DNA of 64,000 nucleotides from Nocardioides gilvus (GTDB taxonomy: Bacteria > Actinomycetota > Actinomycetes > Propionibacteriales > Nocardioidaceae), in the NCBI RefSeq assembly GCF_003194605.1, contig NZ_QHKY01000001.1, positions 806,001 to 870,000 of the forward strand, in the 5' to 3' direction. This document shows positions 16,412 through 25,077 of this stretch, one piece after another (positions within the stretch are counted from its first letter, which is position 1; every line of letters begins with the position of its first letter). The position numbers and the translations under genes are program-made. The notes beneath the pieces were generated by a model, which worked only from the letters and a program-made list of their open reading frames with translations, ran no database searches and was not told the origin of the DNA.

Positions 16412-17803
16412 TCACACGATCTTGGCGACGGCGGCTGTGAGCTGCCGGATGGTCGATACTTCAAACGCGTCGGTGCAGTGGGTGGCGTACTCGCCTGCCC
16501 GTGAGTCGAGCGTGTCCCAGTCAGCCCTTGGTTCGGGGTTGAGCCAGTAGAGCCGCCGGGCGAGGTGGCTCAGTTCAGCCACCGCAGCCGTGGCTGGCTC
16601 GCGGTCGTGGGACCGGGCATCTCCCGCGACGATGACCGTCGTCTTCGCGGTGACCGAGGACCCCCACGTCGCGAGGAAGGTGGTCATGGCACGGGCGTAG
16701 TCACTGCGGCCGTCGTGAGCGATCAACCCGCGCGCGCCGAGCAGGTGGTGCGGGTCGATCACGCCCGGGCTCGTCTCCATCAGCTCGGTGATCTCCACGA
16801 TGCCGTCAATGAAGACGAATGAGCGGACCCGCCGGAACTCGTCGTGCAAGGCGTGCAGCAGCGTCAGTGTGAAAGGGGCGAACTGGGCGGTCGACCCGGA
16901 GACGTCGCAGAGTACGACGAGGTCTGGCTTCGTCGGTCTGCGACGGCGCAGGACCGGAACGACGGGGACTCCGCCGTACCCCATCGACGCCCGAATGGTA
17001 CGGCGCATGTCCACCCCCGACCCGCCTCGCCTGCGCGACGACCCGAGCTTGGCGGCAAGGTGCCGAGCCAGCGGCCGCATCGCCATCCGCATCGCGACCA
17101 ATTCATCGGCCCCCGCCCGCAGCAAGGGACGGTCCTGCAGGTCCTCCAGGTGCTGCGCGGAGACACCATCTCCCTCGCGCAACCGGCCGGACAACATCTC
17201 GGTGAGCCGCCGGCTCATCTGCTCCATCGCGGTCCTGGCCTCGACAGCGTCCACGACGCGGTCGAAGTCACTGTCTTCGGCGTCGGCGTCGGCGTCGAGG
17301 TAGCGCCGGTAGAGGTCCGACACGTTCATCCGTCGCAGAACCCGCTGGGCGTGGTGCCCGGCCGAGCGACCGTCGTCGTGGTTTCCGGAGAAGCGGGTGA
17401 TCGCCTCCTCGAGCGCGTGCTCGATGTCGTCCTCGTCGTCCTCACGCAAGGCCCTCACCACTGATTCCTGGAGCTGCTCCTCCTCGACCTGCGCATCACC
17501 GCCGGAGGTGATGGTCGCCGTCTCCGCGGGGTCCACGGGGTCCGCGCGGATCGGTGGGAGGACCGCGTCGAAGGAGCGCCGAAAGAGCACATCGTGGCTG
17601 GCGTCCTTGACCAACGTGGCTCGCAGTGCCGCGCGTACCCGGCGGCGCGAGGTGAGATCGGAGAGAAGCAACGCGGCCATCGCGTCGAGGACCTCGCTGG
17701 TGGAGACCGGCACACCACCCGCCCGCAGACGAGACACCAGCGCGACGACCAGCAGCGGCCCGACGTCACGCAGACTCGGCGCCTGGGGGGCCGGCGCGCT
17801 CAT
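16412..17803 (-). CDS. CoxE-like VWA-domain protein (partner of MoxR ATPase)
   Basis: A 463-residue protein. A long helical and acidic N-terminal part (for example REDDEDDIEHALEEA) is followed by an RRRRPTKPDLVVLCDVSGSTAQF segment containing the MIDAS DxSxS metal site of a von Willebrand A domain; the domain ends near the C-terminus. This layout is that of CoxE/VWA proteins that work with MoxR-family AAA ATPases to remodel or metallate enzymes. Its start overlaps the ATPase stop (ATGA), so the two are translationally coupled. No molybdenum hydroxylase genes are nearby, so the client is probably another enzyme of this operon. Confidence 0.85.
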   Translation of the reverse strand: MSAPAPQAPSLRDVGPLLVVALVSRLRAGGVPVSTSEVLDAMAALLLSDLTSRRRVRAALRATLVKDASHDVLFRRSFDAVLPPIRADPVDPAETATITSGGDAQVEEEQLQESVVRALREDDEDDIEHALEEAITRFSGNHDDGRSAGHHAQRVLRRMNVSDLYRRYLDADADAEDSDFDRVVDAVEARTAMEQMSRRLTEMLSGRLREGDGVSAQHLEDLQDRPLLRAGADELVAMRMAMRPLARHLAAKLGSSRRRGGSGVDMRRTIRASMGYGGVPVVPVLRRRRPTKPDLVVLCDVSGSTAQFAPFTLTLLHALHDEFRRVRSFVFIDGIVEITELMETSPGVIDPHHLLGARGLIAHDGRSDYARAMTTFLATWGSSVTAKTTVIVAGDARSHDREPATAAVAELSHLARRLYWLNPEPRADWDTLDSRAGEYATHCTDAFEVSTIRQLTAAVAKIV

Positions 17804-18684
17804 GAACCCGTGGCCGCCAGGCGGAGCTGCTCACGCACCTTCACCTTGTCCTGGTCGTTCTTGAGCACCACCCCGAGGGTCTGCCCGGCGACAGCGTCGC
17901 CGAGCTCGCGGTGGCCCAACGCCGAGACGGCCCGGGCCCAGTCGATGGTCTCCGCGATGCTCGGCGGCTTGCGGAGGTCCAGGGCGCGCATGGCCCGGAC
18001 TGCCTTGACGACCTGACCAGCCAACTCCTCGCTCACCTGAGGGACCCGACTGAGCACGATGGCGCGCTCCCGCGCGGCATCCGGGTACTCGACCTGAGCG
18101 TGCAAGCAGCGACGCCGCAGCGCCTCGGAGAGGTCTCGGGTGGCGTTGGAGGTGAGCACCACGAACGGTCGCTGGACGGAGGTGATCGTGCCGAGCTCGG
18201 GGATGCTGACCTGGAAGTCGCTGAGCAGCTCGAGCAGCAGCCCTTCGACCTCGACGTCGGCCTTGTCGGTCTCGTCGATGAGCAACACCACCGGTCCCGG
18301 GTGCCGGATCGCGGCGAGCAGCGGCCGTTCGAGAAGGAATTCCTCGCTGAAGATGTCGTCGTGCAGGTCGTCCCAGGCATGCTCCTGCTCCGCGCCGGGC
18401 TGGGCCGTCTGTATCCGCAGCAACTGCTTGCGGTAGTTCCACTCGTACAGCGCACGGGCCTCGTCCAGTCCTTCGTAGCACTGCAACCGGATCATCCTCG
18501 CGCCCGTGCCAGCTGCCACGGCCTTGGCCAGCTCGGTCTTCCCGGTGCCGGCCGGTCCCTCGAGGAGGAGCGGCTTGCCCATGGCGTCGCCGAGGAAGAC
18601 CACAGTGGCGAGTTCCTCGTCAACGAGGTAGCCGGTGCTCGCAAGAGCCTCACGAGCGTGTTCTACGGAAGAGAAGAAGGCCAC
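17800..18684 (-). CDS. MoxR-family AAA+ ATPase (CoxD-like)
   Basis: A 294-residue AAA+ ATPase. Walker A is LEGPAGTGKTELAKAVA, Walker B is VVLLIDETDKAD, sensor 1 is VVLTSNATRDLSEALRRRC with the arginine-finger region, and a helical lid follows. The GTG start (MAFFSSVEHA) has GAAAGG eight bases upstream; the longer open frame is a shadow extension. It lies 11 bp after the FMN reductase and overlaps the VWA partner. MoxR/VWA pairs act as ATP-driven activators or metal-insertion chaperones, for example CoxD/CoxE, NorQ/NorD and CbbQ/CbbO. Here it sits inside a ring-cleavage operon. Confidence 0.88.
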   Translation of the reverse strand: MAFFSSVEHAREALASTGYLVDEELATVVFLGDAMGKPLLLEGPAGTGKTELAKAVAAGTGARMIRLQCYEGLDEARALYEWNYRKQLLRIQTAQPGAEQEHAWDDLHDDIFSEEFLLERPLLAAIRHPGPVVLLIDETDKADVEVEGLLLELLSDFQVSIPELGTITSVQRPFVVLTSNATRDLSEALRRRCLHAQVEYPDAARERAIVLSRVPQVSEELAGQVVKAVRAMRALDLRKPPSIAETIDWARAVSALGHRELGDAVAGQTLGVVLKNDQDKVKVREQLRLAATGS

Positions 18685-18695
18685 AGGGATGCCTT

Positions 18696-19262
18696 TCAGT
18701 TGTGCTGACGGAGGCTGACCAAGGCCTCCTGCCAGCGAAGCAGTTGGTCGAGCATGACCGTGCTCGACTCCTGCTGGGCAGAGGAAGGCGTGAATACCCC
18801 ATCCGCCACGTGACGCTTGATGTAGGGGATGGCGACGCCTTCCGGGATCGGCACCATGCTCAGCCGCGAGACGACGGGATGCATCGCCTGGACCGACCGG
18901 AGGCCGCCGGATGCGCCGCCATAGCTGACGAACCCGACGGGTTTGTGGAGCCACTCCCGGTACAGGTACGAGATCGCGTTGAGCAGGCTCGCCGCGGGGC
19001 CGTGGTTGTACTCAGGGGTGACGAAGACGAAGGCGTCTGCCCGGTCCACCAGAGCGCTCCACCGATGGGTGTGCTCGTGTACGTACTGCTCCAGACGCGG
19101 ATGCTGGGGCTCGTCCATCATAGGAAGGGCCAACTCCGCCAGGTCCGCGACCTCCACCTCGAAACCGCCGTGCGCTGCCGCTGTCTCAGCGACCCAGTGA
19201 CCTACCGGCAGGCCCGCGCGACCGGGGCGGGTGCTGGCGATGACCACGCTCAGCGTGGTCAT
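18696..19262 (-). CDS. NAD(P)H-dependent FMN reductase
   Basis: A 188-residue flavodoxin-like protein starting [17 protein letters not shown]. It has the family signature [19 protein letters not shown] and [11 protein letters not shown]. These reductases reduce FMN and can hand it to a partner monooxygenase. The ATG overlaps the hydroxyquinol dioxygenase stop (ATGA). It is the only evident flavin reductase in the window, so it may serve the group D monooxygenase at 5305-6543, which needs an external source of reduced flavin. That pairing is inference, since the genes are about 12 kb apart. Confidence 0.87.
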   Translation of the reverse strand: MTTLSVVIASTRPGRAGLPVGHWVAETAAAHGGFEVEVADLAELALPMMDEPQHPRLEQYVHEHTHRWSALVDRADAFVFVTPEYNHGPAASLLNAISYLYREWLHKPVGFVSYGGASGGLRSVQAMHPVVSRLSMVPIPEGVAIPYIKRHVADGVFTPSSAQQESSTVMLDQLLRWQEALVSLRQHN

Positions 19263-20152
19263 GACTCGGCCGGGGCGAGCACGATGTCGAACGCCGTCCG
19301 GGACCACGAGCCGTCGATGGTCCGCCCTCCGGGGGGCGAGGTGCCTGACGGATGACCCTCGAAGTCGCGAACCAGAGAGTCCTTGACGCCGAACACGGCG
19401 TCGGACGCCAACAGTTCGTCCCCTCGCACGAAGATGTGCGTGACCAGCGTGCGGTAGCCCGTCGCACGCACCATGAAGTGCAGGTGAGCCGCCCGCATCG
19501 GTGAGCGCCCCGTCGCGTCGAGCAGCTGACCGACTGGCCCGTCGACCGGGATGGGGTACGGCGTCGGGGTGATCGCCCAGAAGCTGTACCGACCCTCATC
19601 GTCAGTGAACAGGTGGCCGCGGGCGGCCGTCCTGTCGTCGTCGTACTGCACGTCGTAGAAACCGTCGTCGTCGGCCTCCCACACCTCGATGCGAGCGCCG
19701 GCCACGGGCCTGCCGTCTGTGTCGCGGACCGTGCCCTCAACCCAGCAGGGCTCGCCCGCAGCGCCGCGCGCAATGTCGCCGCCGCACTCGATCTTGGGTG
19801 AGCCTTCGACGAAGAAGGGGCCGAACACGGTCGCCTCGGTGGCATCTCCGACCGCCTCGTTGTTCATGGCAATGGTCTGCATCGAGGCACCGAGGGTGTC
19901 GGAGAGCAGGATGAACTCCTGGCGCCGATCATCACTCTTGTGGCCGACGGCGGTCAGAAAGGCGATGGCGGCATTCCATTCCTCCTCTGTGAGCCGAACA
20001 TCACGCAGGAAGGAATGGAGGTGGGTCACCACGCCTCGCATGAGCTCGAGGAGTCGCTGGTCCGAGCAACTGTCGAAGGAGGCGAGCACCCGAGCGACGA
20101 TCTCGTCCTCCCGCGCCCGCTGCGCGGCTGAGACTTCCGTACGTCCGCTCAT
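19259..20152 (-). CDS. Hydroxyquinol 1,2-dioxygenase (intradiol)
   Basis: A 297-residue intradiol dioxygenase. The Fe(III) ligands of the Nocardioides simplex 3E enzyme, as I remember it, are Tyr164, Tyr197, His221 and His223. They appear here as Y166 (GFYDVQY), Y199 (TPYPIP), H223 and H225 (AAHLHF), a uniform shift of two. The N-terminal helical dimer domain (residues 1-100) is complete. It cleaves 1,2,4-trihydroxybenzene to maleylacetate, the substrate of the enzyme encoded just upstream, whose stop its ATG overlaps. Confidence 0.93.
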   Translation of the reverse strand: MSGRTEVSAAQRAREDEIVARVLASFDSCSDQRLLELMRGVVTHLHSFLRDVRLTEEEWNAAIAFLTAVGHKSDDRRQEFILLSDTLGASMQTIAMNNEAVGDATEATVFGPFFVEGSPKIECGGDIARGAAGEPCWVEGTVRDTDGRPVAGARIEVWEADDDGFYDVQYDDDRTAARGHLFTDDEGRYSFWAITPTPYPIPVDGPVGQLLDATGRSPMRAAHLHFMVRATGYRTLVTHIFVRGDELLASDAVFGVKDSLVRDFEGHPSGTSPPGGRTIDGSWSRTAFDIVLAPAES

Positions 20153-21204
20153 CTCGCTTCTTCCCCCGCCCAGGCAGCCCGCACCAGCGCGGTCAGATTC
20201 TCAGTGGTCAGCGGAGTCGGGTTCGAAGGCAATGAGAGGGCCAGCACTCCTTCGACTGCGGAAGGAATGTCGCCCGCCTCGAGACCGACGTCGCGCAGGG
20301 CACGCGGTGCATCGAGCGTGCGGCGCAGCTCCTGTAGACCACTCAGCGCTGTCGAGTTGCCGAAGGCCGCAGCCAATCTGCTCTCGGCCATGGGAGCGTT
20401 CGGAGCGTTGAACGCGAGGACGTACGGCAGCACGATCGCGTGGGTCTGTGCGTGGGGCAGATCGAACTTCCCGCCGAGCACGTGACAGATCTTGTGGTGC
20501 AGTCCCGAGCCGGCCGAAGCGAAGGCCTTCGCTGCGAGGTGGGCCCCGTAGAGAGCAAGCTCAATCCCCGACAGTCCCGTTGGGTCCTTCGCGACAAGAG
20601 GAAGGCCCTCGTGCAACGCTCGAGCACCCTCAGCAGCGAATATGGCGTTGAGCGGATCGGCCTGCGGCGCCCACAGTGAGTCGACGCAGTGGGCCAGGGC
20701 GTTGAGGCCACTCGCGACCGACATCTCCCTCGGCAGGGTTCGCAGGAGCGAGGCGTCGTAGACGACCGCTCGCGGCAACACTGCCGCATCGATGCCGGTG
20801 GTCTTGTGTCCGTTCTCGGTCAGGCCCCACACGGCCGTCGCTTCGCTGCCGGCGTACGTCGTCGGCACTGCGACGATCGGGAGCCGGGTCGTCATTGCGA
20901 CGGCCTTCGCCAGCCCGGTCGTGGAGCCGCCGCCGATGGAGAGGACCGCATCGACCCTGTGCGCGAGCGCTGCCGCCCGTGCCCGCTCAGCAACCTCGAC
21001 GGGTACGTGCATGACCACCTCATCGTGGCGCAGCACGGAGGGAACTCCCGACGTGACCAGATCCGCCAGCGCTGTCTCGTCGGGACCGGCCATCACCATC
21101 ACCCGCCGGGCGCCCAGGCGCTCAATCTCAGCCTGGACGGCGGCCGCAGCCTCCCCGGTCTGGAAGCAGACACGCTGGGGTAGTGACTCATGAACGAATT
21201 GCAC
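20149..21204 (-). CDS. Maleylacetate reductase
   Basis: A 351-residue iron-alcohol-dehydrogenase-fold protein with the family's nucleotide motif [29 protein letters not shown] and the [21 protein letters not shown] histidine cluster. It reduces maleylacetate to 3-oxoadipate with NAD(P)H, the common exit step for the hydroquinone and hydroxyquinol routes. The start is GTG at 21204 with no clear ribosome-binding site, so the message may be leaderless. It opens the operon that continues through the dioxygenase, FMN reductase and MoxR/VWA genes. Confidence 0.92.
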   Translation of the reverse strand: MQFVHESLPQRVCFQTGEAAAAVQAEIERLGARRVMVMAGPDETALADLVTSGVPSVLRHDEVVMHVPVEVAERARAAALAHRVDAVLSIGGGSTTGLAKAVAMTTRLPIVAVPTTYAGSEATAVWGLTENGHKTTGIDAAVLPRAVVYDASLLRTLPREMSVASGLNALAHCVDSLWAPQADPLNAIFAAEGARALHEGLPLVAKDPTGLSGIELALYGAHLAAKAFASAGSGLHHKICHVLGGKFDLPHAQTHAIVLPYVLAFNAPNAPMAESRLAAAFGNSTALSGLQELRRTLDAPRALRDVGLEAGDIPSAVEGVLALSLPSNPTPLTTENLTALVRAAWAGEEAR

Positions 21205-21322
21205 GCGGCCAGTCTTGGCGCCACAGGCCCCCGCAAGAACATCTCAAGCGCTTCATGGCTGAAATCCGAACTCGCCACCGAACCCGGTTTCGACTCCACG
21301 ATGTGCAGACTCGGCTTCTAGG

Positions 21323-22477
21323 ATGTCCGGTGTGGACCTCCCCGTGATGCCGCCCTTCCAGCCGATGCTGGCAACCTCGGCGCCGCGCGTCCCGATCAAG
21401 GACGGCATGAGCTTCGAGCCGAAGTGGGACGGCTTCCGTTGCATCGTCTTCCGTGACGGCGACGAGGTCGAGCTGACGAGTCGCAACACCAAGCCGCTGA
21501 CCCGCTACTTCCCCGAGGTGGTCGAGGCGATCAAGCGCGATCTGCCCGAGCGGATCGTGCTGGACGGTGAGCTCTTTGTCGCCCGACCGGGCGCCGACGG
21601 CCGCCAGCGTCTGGAGTTCGATGCCCTCTCCGAGCGGATCCACCCGGCGAAGTCGCGGGTCCAGATGCTCTCGGAGGCGACCCCTGCGGGATTCGTGGCG
21701 TTCGACCTGCTCGCGCTCGGCGACGACTCCTACGTCGAGCGGCCCTTCGCAGAGCGCCGTACGGCCCTGGAGGGCGCCCTGGGGCACCTGCAGGAGGAGT
21801 TGGCCGGGCGTACGCAGCTCGACCTCGGCGCCCGCTGCCACCTGACGCGTACGACGACGGATCCCGAACTGGCCGAGGAGTGGTTCACCGTCTTCGAGGG
21901 CGCGGGCCTCGACGGCGTGATCGCCAAGCCCCTGGACGCGGCGTACACGCCCAACAAGCGCACGATGCTGAAGATCAAGCACGTACGCACGGCCGACGTG
22001 GTGCTGGCCGGTTACCGCGAGCACAAGACCTCCACACCTGAGAAGCCGTTGCTCGGCAGCCTGCTGCTGGGCCTCTACACCGAGGACGAGTCCGGTGCGC
22101 CCCAGTTGCAGCACATCGGGGTGGCGGCCAGTTTCACCGCCGCCCGCCGGGCCGAGCTGATGGACGAGCTGGCCGACCTGGTCTGCCGCATCGACGAGCA
22201 CCCGTGGGGCGCGTGGGCCGGCGCGATCGCCAACCCCGACCGGATCCCCGGCACCCAGAGCCGGTGGAGCGCCGGCAAGGACCTCAGTTTCACGCCGCTG
22301 CGACCCGAACGCGTCCTGGAGGTCAAGTACGACCACATGGAGGGTGCGCGCTTCCGCCACACCGCCCAGTTCCAGCGGTGGCGCCCAGATCGGGACCCGG
22401 TGTCGTGCGGGTACGACCAACTGGAGGAGCCTGTGCGCTACGACCTCGCTAGGATCTTGACCAGCGACGCGAAGTGA
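21323..22477 (+). CDS. ligC: ATP-dependent DNA ligase, LigC type
   Basis: A 384-residue protein with the adenylation lysine in EPKWDGFR near residue 35, then VLDGELFV, FVAFDLLAL, GLDGVIAKPLD (motif IV) and LKIKHVR (motif V). An OB-fold domain ends with DPVSCGYDQLEEP. The size fits mycobacterial LigC (about 360 residues), which lacks the polymerase and nuclease parts of LigD. It seals ends in non-homologous end joining or base-excision repair. The companion LigD-type polymerase is at 25640-26719 on the other strand. It starts a plus-strand pair with the next gene. Confidence 0.9.
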   Translation: MSGVDLPVMPPFQPMLATSAPRVPIKDGMSFEPKWDGFRCIVFRDGDEVELTSRNTKPLTRYFPEVVEAIKRDLPERIVLDGELFVARPGADGRQRLEFDALSERIHPAKSRVQMLSEATPAGFVAFDLLALGDDSYVERPFAERRTALEGALGHLQEELAGRTQLDLGARCHLTRTTTDPELAEEWFTVFEGAGLDGVIAKPLDAAYTPNKRTMLKIKHVRTADVVLAGYREHKTSTPEKPLLGSLLLGLYTEDESGAPQLQHIGVAASFTAARRAELMDELADLVCRIDEHPWGAWAGAIANPDRIPGTQSRWSAGKDLSFTPLRPERVLEVKYDHMEGARFRHTAQFQRWRPDRDPVSCGYDQLEEPVRYDLARILTSDAK

Positions 22478-22490
22478 CAACTGAGGAGTG

Positions 22491-23087
22491 ATGGCCGTGG
22501 CCGAGCAGGGCAACAACGAACAGGTCATCAACGACCCGATCGACGACGGGATCGGCAGCTACGACGTCGTCATCCTGGCCGAGCACGAGATCAGCAAGTC
22601 CGACGCGGCCCAGATCCACGGCCTGCACGAGGAGATCGCCGACGAGGTCATCTACCACGTGCTCATCCCGCTGGAGGACGCCTCGGCCCGGATCGAGGCA
22701 GCGATGGGTTCACTCGGGACCGGCGAGATGCTGGCCGCGCCGGCCATCGTCAGCGACATCGACCTCCAGGAGCTTCGCCACGAGAGCGAGGAAGCAGCCG
22801 ACCTGGAGCTGGCCAACAGCCTCGAGGCGTTGCGCGCCACCGGTGCGACCGCGGCCGGACTCGTGATCAGCGTCGACCCCGTGCACGCTCTCGACGAGAC
22901 GACCACCGAGGTGAACGCGCGCGAGGCGATCGTGCTCACTGCACCGCACCTGGTGGCTGAGTTCTTCCACGTGGACTGGAGTTCACGGGCCCGCCGCAAG
23001 CTGGGTGTGCCGGTGCTCCACCTCCTCGAGCACGAGACGTTCAACGAGCAGGGCAGCGCCGGCGGCGAAGGCGTCACCGGCCTCTGA
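22491..23087 (+). CDS. Conserved hypothetical protein
   Basis: About 198 residues, acidic and soluble, with no signal peptide or membrane segment. It alternates strands and helices (SYDVVILAEHEIS, IYHVLIPLEDASARI, GATAAGLVISVDP, EAIVLTAPHLVAEFF), suggesting a Rossmann-like or universal-stress-like alpha/beta fold. No catalytic motif is recognised. GAGGAG lies upstream; ATG at 22491 or GTG at 22497 are both possible. It follows ligC by 13 bp and is probably cotranscribed. Not a gene I can name. Confidence 0.7.
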   Translation: MAVAEQGNNEQVINDPIDDGIGSYDVVILAEHEISKSDAAQIHGLHEEIADEVIYHVLIPLEDASARIEAAMGSLGTGEMLAAPAIVSDIDLQELRHESEEAADLELANSLEALRATGATAAGLVISVDPVHALDETTTEVNAREAIVLTAPHLVAEFFHVDWSSRARRKLGVPVLHLLEHETFNEQGSAGGEGVTGL

Positions 23088-23100
23088 CCTCGACCCAGAC

Positions 23101-23141
23101 ATGACGAACGCTCGGCCGGATCCCGGCCGAGCGTTCGTCAT
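23101..23141. terminator. Perfect 19-bp stem hairpin between convergent genes
   Basis: Two 19-bp arms around ATC (23101-23119, 23123-23141) lie 13 bp after the plus-strand stop and 8 bp before the minus-strand stop. Strong bidirectional terminator. Confidence 0.9.
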
Positions 23142-23149
23142 GTAGTGCC

Positions 23150-23410
23150 TCAGATGCTGTTGCGGTACCGCTCGAGGACCTCGTTGACCTTCTCCTCGTC
23201 CTGCAGGTGCAGCGGGACGAGGAGCTCGGCGACGACGTCGGCGATCTCGGTGATCCGACGGTTCAGGTGGCGGTTCTCCTGGACCTCGGCCTCGAGGGCC
23301 GCCAGGCGGGCCTGCACGTTGCCGCGGTTGTCCTGGACGCGGCGTACCCGCTCCTTGAACCAGACGCTGCCGGTGCGGGCACGGCCCTTGATCGACTTGT
23401 TGGCGCTCAT
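23150..23410 (-). CDS. Small DUF6752-like coiled-coil protein
   Basis: An 86-residue protein starting MSANKSIKGRARTGSVWFKERVRR, with a basic N-terminus. A heptad-rich helix follows (VQDNRGNVQARLAALEAEVQEN) and then a short C-terminal segment. It resembles small DUF6752 proteins that, as I recall, sit beside wall-polymer transferases in actinobacteria. Its ATG overlaps the stop of the LicD-type gene (ATGA). A scaffold or adaptor role is inferred from the coiled coil and the neighbours only. Confidence 0.7.
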   Translation of the reverse strand: MSANKSIKGRARTGSVWFKERVRRVQDNRGNVQARLAALEAEVQENRHLNRRITEIADVVAELLVPLHLQDEEKVNEVLERYRNSI

Positions 23411-25077
23411 GCTTGGATCTCCTCCGAAGAAGTGGCTGCGGCGGCGGCAGCAGCCGCACGCTCCTGGGGGCTGGGGAAGGTGACGCGCACCCGGCACACG
23501 GCCGGATCGGCGTTCTCGAGGATGTCGAGCCCGGGCCCGATCTCCATGTGCTCGATGACACCACCGGCGGCTTCGATCTCACGACGCACCAGGCGGGGCG
23601 TGACCCGGTGCACCAGACGCGCCGGCTGCGGCGTCTCCAGAACACCCGCCGGCCACGGCTCCGGGATCATCCCCGGGACCCTGGCGCTGAATTCGAGGAA
23701 CAGCGAGTTGCCGTGCCCGCGCAGCGCCATCCGGCACATGCGCCACAGGTTCTCGCGCTCGTGGGGCTCCAGCGCACCCACCACCAGGCGCGCGGTGATG
23801 TGGTGCGGGTCGCGGGCCAGGTCAGCGCCGGCGGCGAGCACCGTACGCAGCTCACCGAGGATCAGCTTGGAGACCTTGAGGTCGGCGTCGTGGTCCTTGG
23901 CCAGCAGGCGGGCTCGCTTGCGGGCCATCCGGGAGTAGTCGTACGTGCGCACCGGGTGCCCCTGCTCGAGATACCACAGCGCGTCCTGACCGGCTCCGGA
24001 ACCGACCTCGGCTACTGCGTCGTCGGCTCCGATCTGCTCGTTCACCCAGACGGCGAACGGACTGCGCTCCTTGCGGACCTTGCGCGCCGGGCCGTCGTGG
24101 AACTCTGCCCAACCACCCATGTGGCTGCGGAACCCACGGAACCAGCCGTCGAGACGGCGTACGCCCTCGTGGGGGTCGGCGTAGGTGAAGGACGGGTCAG
24201 GGATGCGCCAGTTCTCGCCGTACAGGAAGACGAGCATCGCCTCGGGGTCCGCCGGGGCGGGAAACTCGTAGCCGTGCATCTCGACGGTGCCGAGCGGGAG
24301 CAGCGACTCCTTGGCCAGCTTGCCGGAGCGGTTGCCGAACTGGAAGAACGTGCCCCCGCACCAGAAGGCGCCGAAGATGTCGATGTGGCAGTTGCGGCCG
24401 TCGCTGAGCGGGAGCAGCAGCTTGACGTCGCCACCGGACATGCGCAGCACGTTCCAGCCCAGGGCGGTCATGTTGCGCTCGATCATGTACGACTCGGCGA
24501 TGATGTCTGCCGGAGACTCGTGCTTGCTGACGTAGCAGAGATCGGTGTCGGAGTCGTGCGCGATCATCGCGCCGTCGCGGACCGCACCGAGCAGGGCGCC
24601 GTAGTTGAGGTACGCGTTGACCCCGCAGGCCTCGCGCAGGTCATCGAGCGCACGCTGGGTGCCCACGAGGATCTCGTTGCGGATCTCCTCCGAGGTGTCG
24701 GAGAAGGAGCGGCACAGGTGGCCGACCTTGTCGACGCTGAGCGGGTGGCCCGAGGTGTCCACGATCGCCAGCGGCTGGTCGCTCGTGCCGAGGGAGACGT
24801 CGCCGTCGAAGACGACGTCGCTGCCGGTGACGTCACACACGGTGACCCGGCCATGGCCCTCGAGGTACTTGCGCAGCACCGGAGGCCATTCGATCAGCAG
24901 GCCTCCCTGGTGCGGACGCCCGTCACGCTCGGGGTCGAAGGAGAAGACGTAGATCCCGTTGACCCTGACGACCAGGGGGTGGGAGGGGCCGGGGACGAGG
25001 ATCCCCTCGTCGCTGACGCTGGCCCCCTTGGTCACGGCGGACGCGGACCCGGAAACTGCTGGTGCGGCTTGGCTCAC
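23407..25077 (-). CDS. LicD-family phosphotransferase fused to a class I methyltransferase-like domain
   Basis: A 556-residue protein. Residues 130-330 contain the LicD/fukutin nucleotidyltransferase fold: LNYGALLGAVRDG, then HDSDTDLCY with the catalytic aspartates. LicD proteins transfer phosphocholine or similar phospho-groups to surface polymers. From about residue 355, AVAEVGSGAGQDALWYLEQG is a SAM-methyltransferase motif I. No secretion signal, so it is cytoplasmic. It overlaps the cytidylyltransferase gene upstream and the coiled-coil gene downstream. The two-domain call is good; the transferred group is unknown, with glycerol- or choline-phosphate suggested by the neighbour. Confidence 0.82.
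   Translation of the reverse strand: MSQAAPAVSGSASAVTKGASVSDEGILVPGPSHPLVVRVNGIYVFSFDPERDGRPHQGGLLIEWPPVLRKYLEGHGRVTVCDVTGSDVVFDGDVSLGTSDQPLAIVDTSGHPLSVDKVGHLCRSFSDTSEEIRNEILVGTQRALDDLREACGVNAYLNYGALLGAVRDGAMIAHDSDTDLCYVSKHESPADIIAESYMIERNMTALGWNVLRMSGGDVKLLLPLSDGRNCHIDIFGAFWCGGTFFQFGNRSGKLAKESLLPLGTVEMHGYEFPAPADPEAMLVFLYGENWRIPDPSFTYADPHEGVRRLDGWFRGFRSHMGGWAEFHDGPARKVRKERSPFAVWVNEQIGADDAVAEVGSGAGQDALWYLEQGHPVRTYDYSRMARKRARLLAKDHDADLKVSKLILGELRTVLAAGADLARDPHHITARLVVGALEPHERENLWRMCRMALRGHGNSLFLEFSARVPGMIPEPWPAGVLETPQPARLVHRVTPRLVRREIEAAGGVIEHMEIGPGLDILENADPAVCRVRVTFPSPQERAAAAAAAATSSEEIQA

Noticed and set aside
15787..21204. A CO-dehydrogenase or molybdenum hydroxylase cluster suggested by CoxD/CoxE-like genes
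   Set aside because: No large, medium or small hydroxylase subunit, nor cofactor-insertion genes, occur in the window.
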